A stretch of DNA of 64,000 bases from Haladaptatus sp. QDMS2 (GTDB lineage: Archaea; Halobacteriota; Halobacteria; Halobacteriales; Halococcaceae), in the NCBI RefSeq assembly GCF_029338295.1, contig NZ_CP119793.1:186001-250000 (forward strand), read 5' to 3'. A model generated the notes under the pieces. It was given only the letters and a program-made list of their open reading frames with translations. It was not told where the DNA came from and did not search any database. Positions 37,701 to 46,700 of the stretch are shown piece after piece. The stretch's first letter is position 1, and each line of letters starts with the position of its first letter. A program made the translations under genes and the position numbers.

Positions 37701-38465
37701 GAGGAACTGCTTCGTTCTTGCCAGACGGTCGACGATGTCATTCGGGCCGAACACGTCGTCGGTGACGTTCTTGGTTGCCGCCTCGATTTCTTCCTTGACA
37801 GCAGCGGCTGTATCCAAACCAACATCGTTGGCTCCATCGAGCCGTGGGATGGCCGCTTTAAGCCACGGTCGGAGCGAGGATGGCCGGTCAACAACATCGG
37901 AGAGCGAAAGGTCGCCGTACGTATGCTCTGCGAGTTCGTCCCAAAGTCCATGGACTACCTCGAGGCGCCAACAGAACTCCAGAAGCCAAGTTCGGCTGGT
38001 CTCGTATCCACGCCGACGCCCGAGTTCCTCGAATAACAGCATCGGCAACTCGGCGTCGGCGCGATCTCTGTCGAGAAGGTTCATGAACAGCGGCAGTAGA
38101 TGGTCGATGTGCGAGTTCACGAGCGCATCTCGAATTGCCTTGAACCCGGACGTTTCGTTTGCCAGTTTGTCAGCATACTCCTCGAGACCTTCCATTTCGC
38201 CAGTTGCGACACCGGTGAGCTTCAGCAGATGTGATTTCCCTGATCCGAACGTAGCATGGACGTATCGGAACCGGTGGGGCTGTCCACTGTTCTCGATGAT
38301 ATCTGCGATGGCCATGAGCACGCGCTCGGCACTCGGCGTCTCATGGTACTCCTCGATGTCTTGCTCGATTTGGTCGGTCTGGTCGACCTTCTGAATCGGT
38401 TCGAGCGGACGGGTTGGATGCCGTCCTGGCGCGAAGAGGTCCGCGATGGTCTCGAATTCAGACAT
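34782..38465 (-). CDS. brxC: BREX large ATPase BrxC/PglY, second copy
   Basis: 1227 aa P-loop ATPase. Walker A is ATFGSGKSHLLK (about 71-82) and a Walker B-like strand is YEFLIGLDEIAIYVG (about 262-276). BrxC/PglY proteins are 1100-1300 aa ATPases of unknown mechanism required for BREX defence and methylation. Type 5 BREX, described from haloarchaea, has two copies. This one sits between brxB and pglZ, overlapping both by 4-8 nt, and is strongly diverged from the other copy outside the P-loop. The C-terminal third (about 850-1227) is helical and acidic. Confidence 0.87.
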   Translation of the reverse strand: MSEFETIADLFAPGRHPTRPLEPIQKVDQTDQIEQDIEEYHETPSAERVLMAIADIIENSGQPHRFRYVHATFGSGKSHLLKLTGVATGEMEGLEEYADKLANETSGFKAIRDALVNSHIDHLLPLFMNLLDRDRADAELPMLLFEELGRRRGYETSRTWLLEFCWRLEVVHGLWDELAEHTYGDLSLSDVVDRPSSLRPWLKAAIPRLDGANDVGLDTAAAVKEEIEAATKNVTDDVFGPNDIVDRLARTKQFLQQDGDTYEFLIGLDEIAIYVGTQPNRYEEVVETITALIEGLNPPIIGTGQWRMRDMQRNFIGEVDEEAWYTEEIELNGADTETIVRKRWLQKSTTGDEWIDTEVLSEAPEIEPTVIEDAEVSIHEDPVESYPFRDHDLWLLRKVMQGLIEGDKETDREYIQGRALLVRVRSLFDKHGWAELPPGKIVSWDVLYDVIATDTTLIEEWAQNLIDRVDNTFDDALAVRTAKALFLLSQVEEVPRTAENLARLMVDDVRVDVAALQADVETQLQVLAEANLIREDVEASPTTYTILSEADIRFWQEVQKEATDLPAHQLRSNIQQDFQEVESTRLTAPDGVNSGTFGELKDVSYTVRYSITQSVPEAPNDRYDAIVIRLLATDKDTLTKERKVWQKANSGPGGTEDVLIAVELTDAIRERYRQLIAMRSVLGGMANPEPELQIQQQVEEEKLQENLKTRLNDGSVYTPSHEAAFGSYLKHLDAAVTAAVMDKFPNRRSIEPSIQIEDLKALTEFFHDGGQWPPTWEKADAKVLGVNIVPRTIDDGWVTEFEEQFPDDNRISGERILETFEGRRGAFLGSPLKALHAILFVLVATNRVEVRVSGERLTDTTEIARTIIRRTKLEKAVFDFDPEPPTEGLTEVYEALVGSTPETDDTAELLVGLSSWVNENALTIRSVVTKSNMAFGSRGNLKDLKKALEPAMSGDELDADRLTNPTVAEQATLYEQVAPLFTSESDTKSLWDRFQAASTNAAALYEDAPEVTQMQAYATGKAIPDVETIETQIKNAHELRTRRLQELVYKLSGTPTQTDDRRALCTELTTLVGSKTFEEMLKSIKETLPAVDFDTLHSLNERAASTTESLAEEVFAQSDVTSEAAQLEAARSLLETNDGSLYESLTALHESLTESQPNAFITGQIERVLSGMEIPTPQRARRLLSQGQTVLGGEDVVDKMTELEVLWNEIEGRDDGTIVVIDTEGNR

Positions 38466-39096
38466 CTGTTAGGTACCCCTCCTCGATTTGCTGGTTGATT
38501 CGATGTGCTGGATAGTAATGTCTCGCATCTTCATTGTAGAAGCTCAATCGACCGCCGATGACGGAGCCAGGGAATGGGATGCCGACGGTCGTGGTCACGT
38601 TTCGCCGGTCAAGCTCATCGAGCAACTCCGAGGCCCGAGTAAACGGGTAGAGACTGCCCAAGTTGAGCAAGACCAGGACGGATGATTGGTCGTTCTCGAT
38701 GCCGCCTTCGTGGATGTATGTGTTGATGAGTAAATCGATGAGCTCTGTTGCAAGATTCCCCTCAAGGGTCTCCTCGACCGACCTCGTGGACACATTCGGT
38801 AAGGGGCCAAGATCCCGACAGGTCTGGAAAGCGGTTGTTTCAGGGAGTAGCTCATCGAGTCTGACACCAGTCACCGTAATCGGGTCACCACTACCACTGG
38901 TGACACCCTTCCAGTCTGCGAGGCGATGACCTTCCTCACCTACTGTCCACCGCTCCAGAATCTCAGTCACCCGCTTCTCTATCGGTGGGTCGACCGGAAC
39001 CATGACGAACGGGTTGCGGATACCTCGTCGTTCACCGCGTGCGAAGTCGACCAGTTCGGTGGTGAACTTAATCAACGGGTTGTTGACCCCACTCAT
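38458..39096 (-). CDS. brxB: BREX protein BrxB (DUF1788)
   Basis: 212 aa, the usual size. The DUF1788 core is visible: VLVLLNLGSLYPFTRASELL (about 144-163), a short loop, TVGIPFPGSVIGGRLSFYN and the basic HYYPAHRI near the end. BrxB is a small BREX protein of unknown biochemistry. It overlaps brxC1 by 4 nt upstream and brxC2 by 8 nt downstream, so the BREX operon is read without gaps. Confidence 0.87.
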   Translation of the reverse strand: MSGVNNPLIKFTTELVDFARGERRGIRNPFVMVPVDPPIEKRVTEILERWTVGEEGHRLADWKGVTSGSGDPITVTGVRLDELLPETTAFQTCRDLGPLPNVSTRSVEETLEGNLATELIDLLINTYIHEGGIENDQSSVLVLLNLGSLYPFTRASELLDELDRRNVTTTVGIPFPGSVIGGRLSFYNEDARHYYPAHRINQQIEEGYLTDV

Positions 39097-42000
39097 CGGA
39101 GCACCACCCCCCCGTCGATTTCGACAAGTTCAGGCGGGTCGTCCGTGACGAGCGCCTCGATTTGTGATTCGAGTACGGTTGCATCCACATGGAGAAGTCC
39201 GATACCGACCACTTCTGTCGGCCCTGCATCACCGACCATGCGGTCGAGTGTAGCCAGCTTCTCTCGCCGTTCTGTGACGGTCGCTTGTGTGATGGCCGAC
39301 CAGTCGACACCGCTCTCGAGGATGCCCAGCGCCTCCGTCAGCCCCCCTTCATCGTCCACTCCTGGCACCGATTCTGTCAGTGGTTTCATCACATCCCTGA
39401 TTCGGTCAACGGTCGTCCGGAACCCCCGGAGAGCATCCAAGTACTCGACGCGGAAGCCATCGTGGACACTGTGGTCCGGAAGATTCATCGGATTGATGAG
39501 CCACGGATGGTCCGCGAGGTCTTCACGGAGTGTCTGAAGATCGGTGGTGACCTGTTGTCTCTTCCAGGCTGTTGCTAGGGCATCGATGGTCGCTGCCCGA
39601 GTCTCGAGATTTCTGACGAAAGGCTTCCATCCGTTTTCAGCCCACCACTCGCTATCCGACGAGTTCCCGATTTCGGTACTGAGCGAGGTCACATGCTCAT
39701 CGAATGAGTTGCCAAGCCAGTCCACGTTGGCGGTCCCAAGACGAACAATACCCTCCAACTGCAGGAGGAACGAGCGGCGTTCGTTCCAGCGGGTCTCGGC
39801 CGTCTCGAGCCATCCTTCGGTGTCGACCATCGTACTCACGATTTCCTCGAGTCGGTCGGTATCATCGGTCAGCGCATCTTCCTTGTCGGCCGTTGCCTTG
39901 TCGGCTTTCGCCCCCGCCGCTATCGCTAGCTTTTCGACCAACGTCGAGACCTCAGATGTCTTGAAGCTCGTTTCCGCGTGGACACGTGTGTCATCCGCCA
40001 ACGAGCGAGCGCCTTGCTCGAGTTGTGTGAGCCGTTCATTCAAGACGATGTACCCGCTGTTCTCACTTGCTGTTGGTTCGATGAGGTCGTGGTTGACGAA
40101 CACCTCCTTCGGACGTTTGCCGGGAACCACAGTTCTGAGAGTCAATGTGGTGTGCTTGGTTGTTGTCAGTAGATGGTCGATTTCTGTCGGCTCTCCCGCT
40201 GTGGTCACGACTCGGAACACACTTGCTCGGCAGAGGCCCCAGAGCACTGCGAGGAGTGCGGGTGAAGGGTGGCGCTCGCCATCGCTAATCTTCCCGAAGA
40301 GAGGCTCGGAAACGATGACCCTGTCGAGGATAGTCGAGACATCGAGTCTGGACTCACTATTCTGAATCTCGGAGCCAACGAGCTTCCGTACCTCGAAGGC
40401 GAGATTGCTGAACGTCGCGAAGTCTGTCGTCAACTGTGACGGAACACCGATTTCTTTCGCCCACTCGGGGAGGTCATCTCCGTCGTCGAGCTTACGGAGT
40501 TCCTCGAGATGGCTGTCATCGATTTCGACCAGTTTCGGATGGAAGTAGGATGGGTACGCGTCGTCGATGCAGTCATCGAGTGCAGCAACGAAGGAGTTGA
40601 GTGGTGAAGCACCTACCTTGAATGATCCCCCCTCGAGCGTGGTGACGAGTTTGTTCACAACCCGACCGGCGGCGTCTTCCAAATCTCGAACGAGCGACTC
40701 CGGCGGGTTCGTCGCCTGCGTTGCTTTCCGGAGAGCCCACCATTCAATGAGCTGCGAACGAAGGTCTTCCAGCCCTTCCTCCTTCGGGAACCAGTAGACG
40801 ATGCCGTCCGCGATACGGTCATCTTCGTTGTTCGGGTCGAGTCCACGGATGACAACTTCGATGTCGAAAACGACATCTTCACCAATGCGGCTCTCGAGAC
40901 GCTGTCCATCGATAGTATATGTGTACCCTACAGGGTAGGATTCCGTGCCATCCTCATCGCCGTACTCGTGACTCGTCGGCAGTTCCACCTCAGCCAGCAC
41001 CTCATCCCAAAGCGCCTCATCGAGCATGGCGATGATATCGTCCCACACTGGGTCGGCTTCGAGGTCGTGTGCAGTGGTGATGAGCTGTTGTTCCTCCTGG
41101 TCGGTCAGTCGGAGTTTCGCACCGTCAGGGCTCGTATCTGGGCGGACGTACTTCTCGAGACTACCGTCTAGCGATTCTCGAACTCGTGATTGGATGTTTG
41201 AACGTGTGCTCCCCTCGAGGTCGTCCATCACCGCTGTGGCTAGGTTAGGGTCATGTTGTGGAACCAGGTCGGGTACGTACGAAAGGAGCAGAACCACCTT
41301 CGCGACGTCGACATCGAAGTCGCTTGTCCTCGAGTCATTTTCGATGGCCTGGATGACCGAGGTCTTCTCAGGAATAACATCCTCGAGCTCGTACTGGACG
41401 AGGTCATAGAAGTCAACCAGGCTGACAATCGGCTTGTCTCTGTTCTTCTGCGCCCATTCTTCGCGTAGCCCGGCCACGAGTGCCATGATTGCTCGCGCTG
41501 TCCCCGAGAAGATGGACTTGGTCACATCAGCCTGATTATTACGGAGATTCGAGAGAATTTCCAGGAAGAGCGCCGGCTGATAAGGGAGCAACGGATAGTA
41601 CTGGATGAATTCGTCCTCATCGATGGCATCCAGTGGTGGCTCAGTGTTCTGCCCCTCTCCGGTGTAGGTGAGCATCGATTGGGGGTCAATAGATGAGTTT
41701 AGCGCCTCTTCGCGAACCCATTGTTCTCCGGCCGGTGACTTCGTGAGCAGCCGTTGTTGGACGATATCTCCGACGTGCTTGCTCGGAAGAGCATACTGCT
41801 GGGGAAACCGGTCTTTCAGGATGCCGAGATCGAGTTGCTTCTTCGCTAGTCCTGGCCTCGCATCTTCGATGTTCGATTGGGCGGTGACGACCGACAGGAT
41901 GTTACCCCCACCCACTTTCTGGATGCTCTCAGCGAGGGCGTTCAACTCGCCGAGTCGTTGGTCGTCTCCGCCGATGAACAAGGTAACCTCGTCAATCAAG

Positions 42001-42836
42001 AGGACGATTTTCACCGGGCGATTGTGTTCTTCTTCAAGTTCCTGACGATACGATTCGATGGCCTCCATGGCGAGCCCTTGACCAATGTTCTGGTTCTGAA
42101 TGTCAGTCAGGTTCTCGGTCATCCCGGTCGCTTCTTCGGTCAACCCCTCGAGAACGAGATCAGAGAGTATGCGATATCTTCGAACGTCGTTCCAGGTATA
42201 TTCCGGGTTTGGAACACCCCTCTTCAGGAGGATGTCGTTTAGCAGTTCTTCCCGATTCCCCCAGACGGATTGCGTGTCGAACAGACCGCCTGATTGCTGG
42301 AACTCCTCCTCGAAGAACGCGACGTCCAAACGATTCGAGAAACCGCGTGCACTGTACACTTCCTGAAGGATGATTTCGCTGAAGCGCTGTTCGCGGACTC
42401 CCTGGTACCGCAGGAGGTTGATTGGCAGTGGAACGACGAGGACGTTTTCGTGTAGCGAACACCAAGCATCACGAAGCTCATCGTGTTTCCCCTTTCCGTC
42501 AAGCCGCTGCCAGAGTGCCATCCAATCGGAGCCTGAGAGCTGTTCGGAATCCAACAATAGGTTGAGAACCTTCAACAGGTGACTCTTCCCACTACCGTAG
42601 TAGCCATAGAGCCAGTGGTTGAGTTCCTCCGAGTCAGGGCTCGAATCTTGTATACGAGCGACGAGGTCTGTGAGGAAATCGACGGAGGCATCGGTCAGAT
42701 AGTAAGTTTCGATGTACCGCCGGTAGAGTCGTTCACATTGTTCCGCAGGGTCATCAGTGTCGAGCGCCCGGTCGATGCGGACGGATTCTTCGAAGGTCGG
42801 GTCGGCTTCGTTGAATAGCTCTCTCTCGTCCATCAT
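39093..42836 (-). CDS. brxC: BREX large ATPase BrxC, first copy (DUF6079-like)
   Basis: 1247 aa from ATG at 42836, which forms an ATGA overlap with the brxA stop. The frame is open to 42887 but those 17 residues lie inside brxA and are basic. Walker A is YGSGKSHLLK (about 80-89), and Walker B is IVLLIDEVTLFIGGDDQRL (about 272-290). The N-terminus LFNEADPTFEESVRIDRALD is like that of BrxC proteins. Coiled-coil stretches occur at about 970-1080. With copy 2 it gives the duplicated ATPase that marks type 5 BREX. Confidence 0.88.
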   Translation of the reverse strand: MMDERELFNEADPTFEESVRIDRALDTDDPAEQCERLYRRYIETYYLTDASVDFLTDLVARIQDSSPDSEELNHWLYGYYGSGKSHLLKVLNLLLDSEQLSGSDWMALWQRLDGKGKHDELRDAWCSLHENVLVVPLPINLLRYQGVREQRFSEIILQEVYSARGFSNRLDVAFFEEEFQQSGGLFDTQSVWGNREELLNDILLKRGVPNPEYTWNDVRRYRILSDLVLEGLTEEATGMTENLTDIQNQNIGQGLAMEAIESYRQELEEEHNRPVKIVLLIDEVTLFIGGDDQRLGELNALAESIQKVGGGNILSVVTAQSNIEDARPGLAKKQLDLGILKDRFPQQYALPSKHVGDIVQQRLLTKSPAGEQWVREEALNSSIDPQSMLTYTGEGQNTEPPLDAIDEDEFIQYYPLLPYQPALFLEILSNLRNNQADVTKSIFSGTARAIMALVAGLREEWAQKNRDKPIVSLVDFYDLVQYELEDVIPEKTSVIQAIENDSRTSDFDVDVAKVVLLLSYVPDLVPQHDPNLATAVMDDLEGSTRSNIQSRVRESLDGSLEKYVRPDTSPDGAKLRLTDQEEQQLITTAHDLEADPVWDDIIAMLDEALWDEVLAEVELPTSHEYGDEDGTESYPVGYTYTIDGQRLESRIGEDVVFDIEVVIRGLDPNNEDDRIADGIVYWFPKEEGLEDLRSQLIEWWALRKATQATNPPESLVRDLEDAAGRVVNKLVTTLEGGSFKVGASPLNSFVAALDDCIDDAYPSYFHPKLVEIDDSHLEELRKLDDGDDLPEWAKEIGVPSQLTTDFATFSNLAFEVRKLVGSEIQNSESRLDVSTILDRVIVSEPLFGKISDGERHPSPALLAVLWGLCRASVFRVVTTAGEPTEIDHLLTTTKHTTLTLRTVVPGKRPKEVFVNHDLIEPTASENSGYIVLNERLTQLEQGARSLADDTRVHAETSFKTSEVSTLVEKLAIAAGAKADKATADKEDALTDDTDRLEEIVSTMVDTEGWLETAETRWNERRSFLLQLEGIVRLGTANVDWLGNSFDEHVTSLSTEIGNSSDSEWWAENGWKPFVRNLETRAATIDALATAWKRQQVTTDLQTLREDLADHPWLINPMNLPDHSVHDGFRVEYLDALRGFRTTVDRIRDVMKPLTESVPGVDDEGGLTEALGILESGVDWSAITQATVTERREKLATLDRMVGDAGPTEVVGIGLLHVDATVLESQIEALVTDDPPELVEIDGGVVLR

Positions 42837-43672
42837 CGCGTCCCCTCTCCAAATGCGGCGTAGAAGTCTGCTACAGGTTCGTACCAAAGTCTGCCGTGTG
42901 CCTCATGTGAACTCCAGCGGGTCGACCTCGCCAGCCGTTGGCTCTGAGGACTCCAGAACGATTCAGGCTGGAAGAGGTAGCGCCATCCAGTGGGATTGGT
43001 CAGCCACTCATCTCCGCGCTCATGCCATGACCAGTAGGCGGCAATCTCCAGCGGGACGTCACCGATAGTAGGCACTTGGGCATCCGCCCCTTGCTTCGAG
43101 GTGATGACGCCAATTTGTCGAAGAACAGAACGACAACCCTTCGCCCACCGTTTCCGTGTCGAGTCGGCGATACCGAGTGGCTCACCGTCGGCGAATCGGA
43201 AGTTATCGAGTAACCTGTAGAGATATTCGTCGGAAAAGTCGAGTCGGTCGATGCTCTGGGAGGTGAGTTGTCGCAGGTACTCGTGAAGGACGTAGCGGAG
43301 CAGTCCGTCGTCGGCGACAACGTAGCAGTAAAGTACCTGCCGTCGGTCAAGGTCATTCCGACAAGCATCGAGAATCGCCGGGAGGTGCTGAACCGATGGC
43401 AGATTGCCACCGGCCTGCTTCAGGCGAGATTTGATGACGACGAAAGTGCGGCGGGCACTCCCTCGAGAGGAGCGCTCCGAAAGACGTTCGTCGAGCCAAA
43501 CGTCCTCGACGGTTGTCCAGTCGCCATGTTCGAGATAGAGATTCAAGATGTCGCGAGTCTGGTCGACCAAAATGCCGGCAGCATTGAGGTCGAGTGACGC
43601 CTCCCCATCCCTGAGCGTCCCATTCAAGGAGGGAAGGGTCGAATCCAGACCGCCTTTCCGACCTGTAGACAT
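42833..43672 (-). CDS. brxA: BREX protein BrxA (DUF1819)
   Basis: 279 aa, longer than the about 200 aa of many BrxA proteins. The DUF1819 features seen are VEDVWLDERLSERSSRGSAR, a helical core with VLYCYVVADDGLLRYVLHEY, and the C-terminal VPLEIAAYWSWHERGDEW. BrxA from type 1 BREX is a small DNA-binding, winged-helix-like protein. It is the first gene of the minus-strand BREX operon and is divergent from pglX, 118 bp away. Confidence 0.82.
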   Translation of the reverse strand: MSTGRKGGLDSTLPSLNGTLRDGEASLDLNAAGILVDQTRDILNLYLEHGDWTTVEDVWLDERLSERSSRGSARRTFVVIKSRLKQAGGNLPSVQHLPAILDACRNDLDRRQVLYCYVVADDGLLRYVLHEYLRQLTSQSIDRLDFSDEYLYRLLDNFRFADGEPLGIADSTRKRWAKGCRSVLRQIGVITSKQGADAQVPTIGDVPLEIAAYWSWHERGDEWLTNPTGWRYLFQPESFWSPQSQRLARSTRWSSHEAHGRLWYEPVADFYAAFGEGTR

Positions 43673-43790
43673 GACTAGAGATGGGAATCCATGGTCACTT
43701 AGATGTTCCCGTTGGTCTAGTTATGGAGTCGTTCGATAGCAACGTGACAAGGTTGATGTGGGTTGCCAAGCAGGTATAAGGTAACCATCC
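43673..43790. promoter_or_regulatory. Divergent brxA/pglX promoter region
   Basis: 118 bp. On minus, atctaagtg lies about 24-30 nt before the brxA ATG, a weak TATA candidate. On plus, ggtataagg (43774-43782) is only about 14 nt from the pglX ATG, so initiation may be inside the gene start or use another box. No strong palindrome was seen. One region must set the balance between the modification and restriction arms. Confidence 0.4.
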
Positions 43791-46700
43791 ATGTCTAACG
43801 GATACTCTTCTAAACGGAAGGCCCAGCTCGACAAGGCCGAACGTGAACATCTTGAGAAGGTGGTAATCCAGTTGCGCGAATTGGTCGAGAAAGAAATCGA
43901 CTACGAACTCGACCACAAGTACGACCTAAAAAAAAAGAGGGAGGGGAGTAAGAACCTTTCTGATGAGATGCAAAAGACCAGGGAACGTCTCGTTGAGGCG
44001 ATTGAACACGAGAATAGTGGTGAGAAGTCCTGGAAGTGGTGCTACAACCAGTATGTTTCTGGGGTTGGATACACTATTATCAATCGGCTTGCGGCTTTCC
44101 GTTGTATGGAGGTTCGAGGATTTTTGGACCTTCCCGTGACTCAAATTGGCGAATCTGGACTTACCCCTGCAGCAGAGAAAGTTCTATCTGAGAGTTTCAC
44201 CGTCGGTCGCGAAGAGTCCCTCGTCGTTGCCTATCACGATGCCTGCGAAAAAATGCAAGACGAAATTGAGATTCTCTTCAATCTTCGCTCTACACACAGC
44301 GTAATCGATCCGAAGCCAGCCCACTTTCGAAAACTTGTGGAGATGATTGATGATATTAGCGACGAAATCTGGCTTGCTGACGACGTTCTTGGGTGGGTTT
44401 ATGAATATTACAATCGACCTGTGGTTGAAGCTCTTGACTCAAAGGATACGCTGAAGGCTGAAGATGTAGGTCCAGCCAATCAATTCTACACACCCCATTG
44501 GGTTGTACGTTTACTCGCTGATAATAGTCTCGGGAAGTTATATATCGAATCGACTGGGCAGCAGTCTATCATTCCCAGTCCGGAATCACTATCCAGAGAT
44601 GAACGTAAAAATCGAATTGTCTCGCCCGAGGATGCACCTGGGGTACCTGAACTCTGTACGTATATGATTCCAGATGAGGGTAATCTTGAGGCCCCATCAT
44701 TTGATGACCCTTCAGAAATTCGCGTATTAGATCCTGCGTGTGGTAGTGGACATTTCCTTCTTTACGCATTTGACGTCCTTGAACGAATCTGGTGGGCTGA
44801 ACGACCCAATCTCAGTCGTAGCGAAATCCCTTCAAAAATCCTCGAACATAACCTCTATGGGGTAGACATTGATCTTCGATCTTGTCAACTATCTGCATTC
44901 AACCTCTACTTGAAAGCCCGTACTCGCGCCGAAGAGGAAAATGTCGAAAACTTTGAGATGCCGAATACGAATATTGTCTGTGCCGATGCTCGAGTTGCAG
45001 ATGTGGAGGAAGCTATTGATATCCTTAATCAAATCACTGGGGAAGGAACTCGAGCAAGAGAAGCGATAGATGAAATAATTGCTGAGTTCCAGTCTACTGA
45101 GGCACTTGGGAGCCTGCTAGACGTCCAGGGGATGCTTTCTGAGGAATTAATGCAAGAGCAGACCGACCTCCTCAGATGGAATGACGACGGTCCACACACG
45201 CTGAATGCATTCCTGAAGAAATTGCGAGAAGCAGTCGGAGATCGAACTTCAGATTCCTTTAGTGAACAAAATCTCAAGAGCTTCCTAAATCTCCTTGTGG
45301 TACTAACCCAAGATTACGATGTTGCATTGATGAATCCGCCTTATGGAATGCGGGGAAGGATGCCTGATGATGTGAAAAAGTACGTAGAGGAACATTACCA
45401 GTACTATCCTGAATACTATATCAACTTTTTCGAAGTATGTGAGAACCTCACAAAAACCCATGGTCGAGTCGGCATGTTGATTCCGTGGTCGTTCATGTTC
45501 CGAAAGGTCTTCGAGAGTTTCCGGACGGATTTTGTTAGTAAAGACCGTCGTTTTGACTTCCTCGCCGAGTTCGGCTATGATATCTTGGATAACGCGACAG
45601 TTGGGACAGTTGGGACAGTCGTTCGAACCGGTACAGTTGGAGATGGTGAGGGGACTTTCATCCGTCTTCACGACGTTCCAAAAGCCGAAAAAGAGTTCAA
45701 ATTCATCAACGCAGCATTTGATGATGAGTATGATGGAATGGTGCAACGACGATACACACGAGACACATCTGAATTTTCCTTAATTCCTGGTGCGCCTATA
45801 TCCTATTGGGTCCCCAAGAATCTTCGAGATATTTATGCTTCTAACACGGTCCTAGATGCAGATAATGCTGACCTGCCCGAAAGAGATAGCATAGGTGTTG
45901 TAAAGCAGGGTCTAGCGACTGGAAACGATAGTCGATTCTTCCGATATTTTTGGGAGGTTGCCGACGAGGAAAGCAAATTCCCTCCTATTTCGAAAGGAGG
46001 TAGTGATGCTTGGTTACTCCCTAGAATTAGCAGGACCGTATTTTGGGAAGACGATGGAAAAGAAATCAAACGATACGACGGGTCTAGGCCACAAAATACT
46101 CAATATTATTTCAATGAAGGTGTAACCTTCAATAGCCGAAAAAGAAGCGGGCGGAATTTTGGATATATGCATCAAAAGTCCGTCTTCTCTCACGTTGGAA
46201 CTGCGCTTTTCCCAGACGAGATGGACTCTTGGCCACTGATTGCGTACCTCAACAGTCAACTAATTACTTATCTAAAACTCGCACAAGCATTTGAGAGAAA
46301 GTGGGAGGTGAGCACAGTAGCAAGATTACCAGTGATTGACGCCGTCTTCGAGTATGAAGATAAACTCGCAGAAGCGGCGAAAGAACAGGTTGCCAATGTC
46401 GTTTCAAAACGAAGCTTAGAGTTCACTTCACCTCATTTCTCTGGCTGTTTAGTCTCTCAAATGATTGGATACGAATCGCCCCATCTTCCGAACCATCCCC
46501 ACCGAACAATTTTAGATGAGGTCCCATGGAAAGCACCTCCTCGAGTAACCGCAGATATGAGCTTTGAAGAGATGGCTGAACTCGCTGAGGAACACCTTTC
46601 CAAAACTGATGAGAATATTGAAAAGGTCGCCCAGCAAACGGACGACTTACTCTTTGATTACATTGGAGTTTCAGGGAAGCAAAAAGAGGAAATTCTTCGA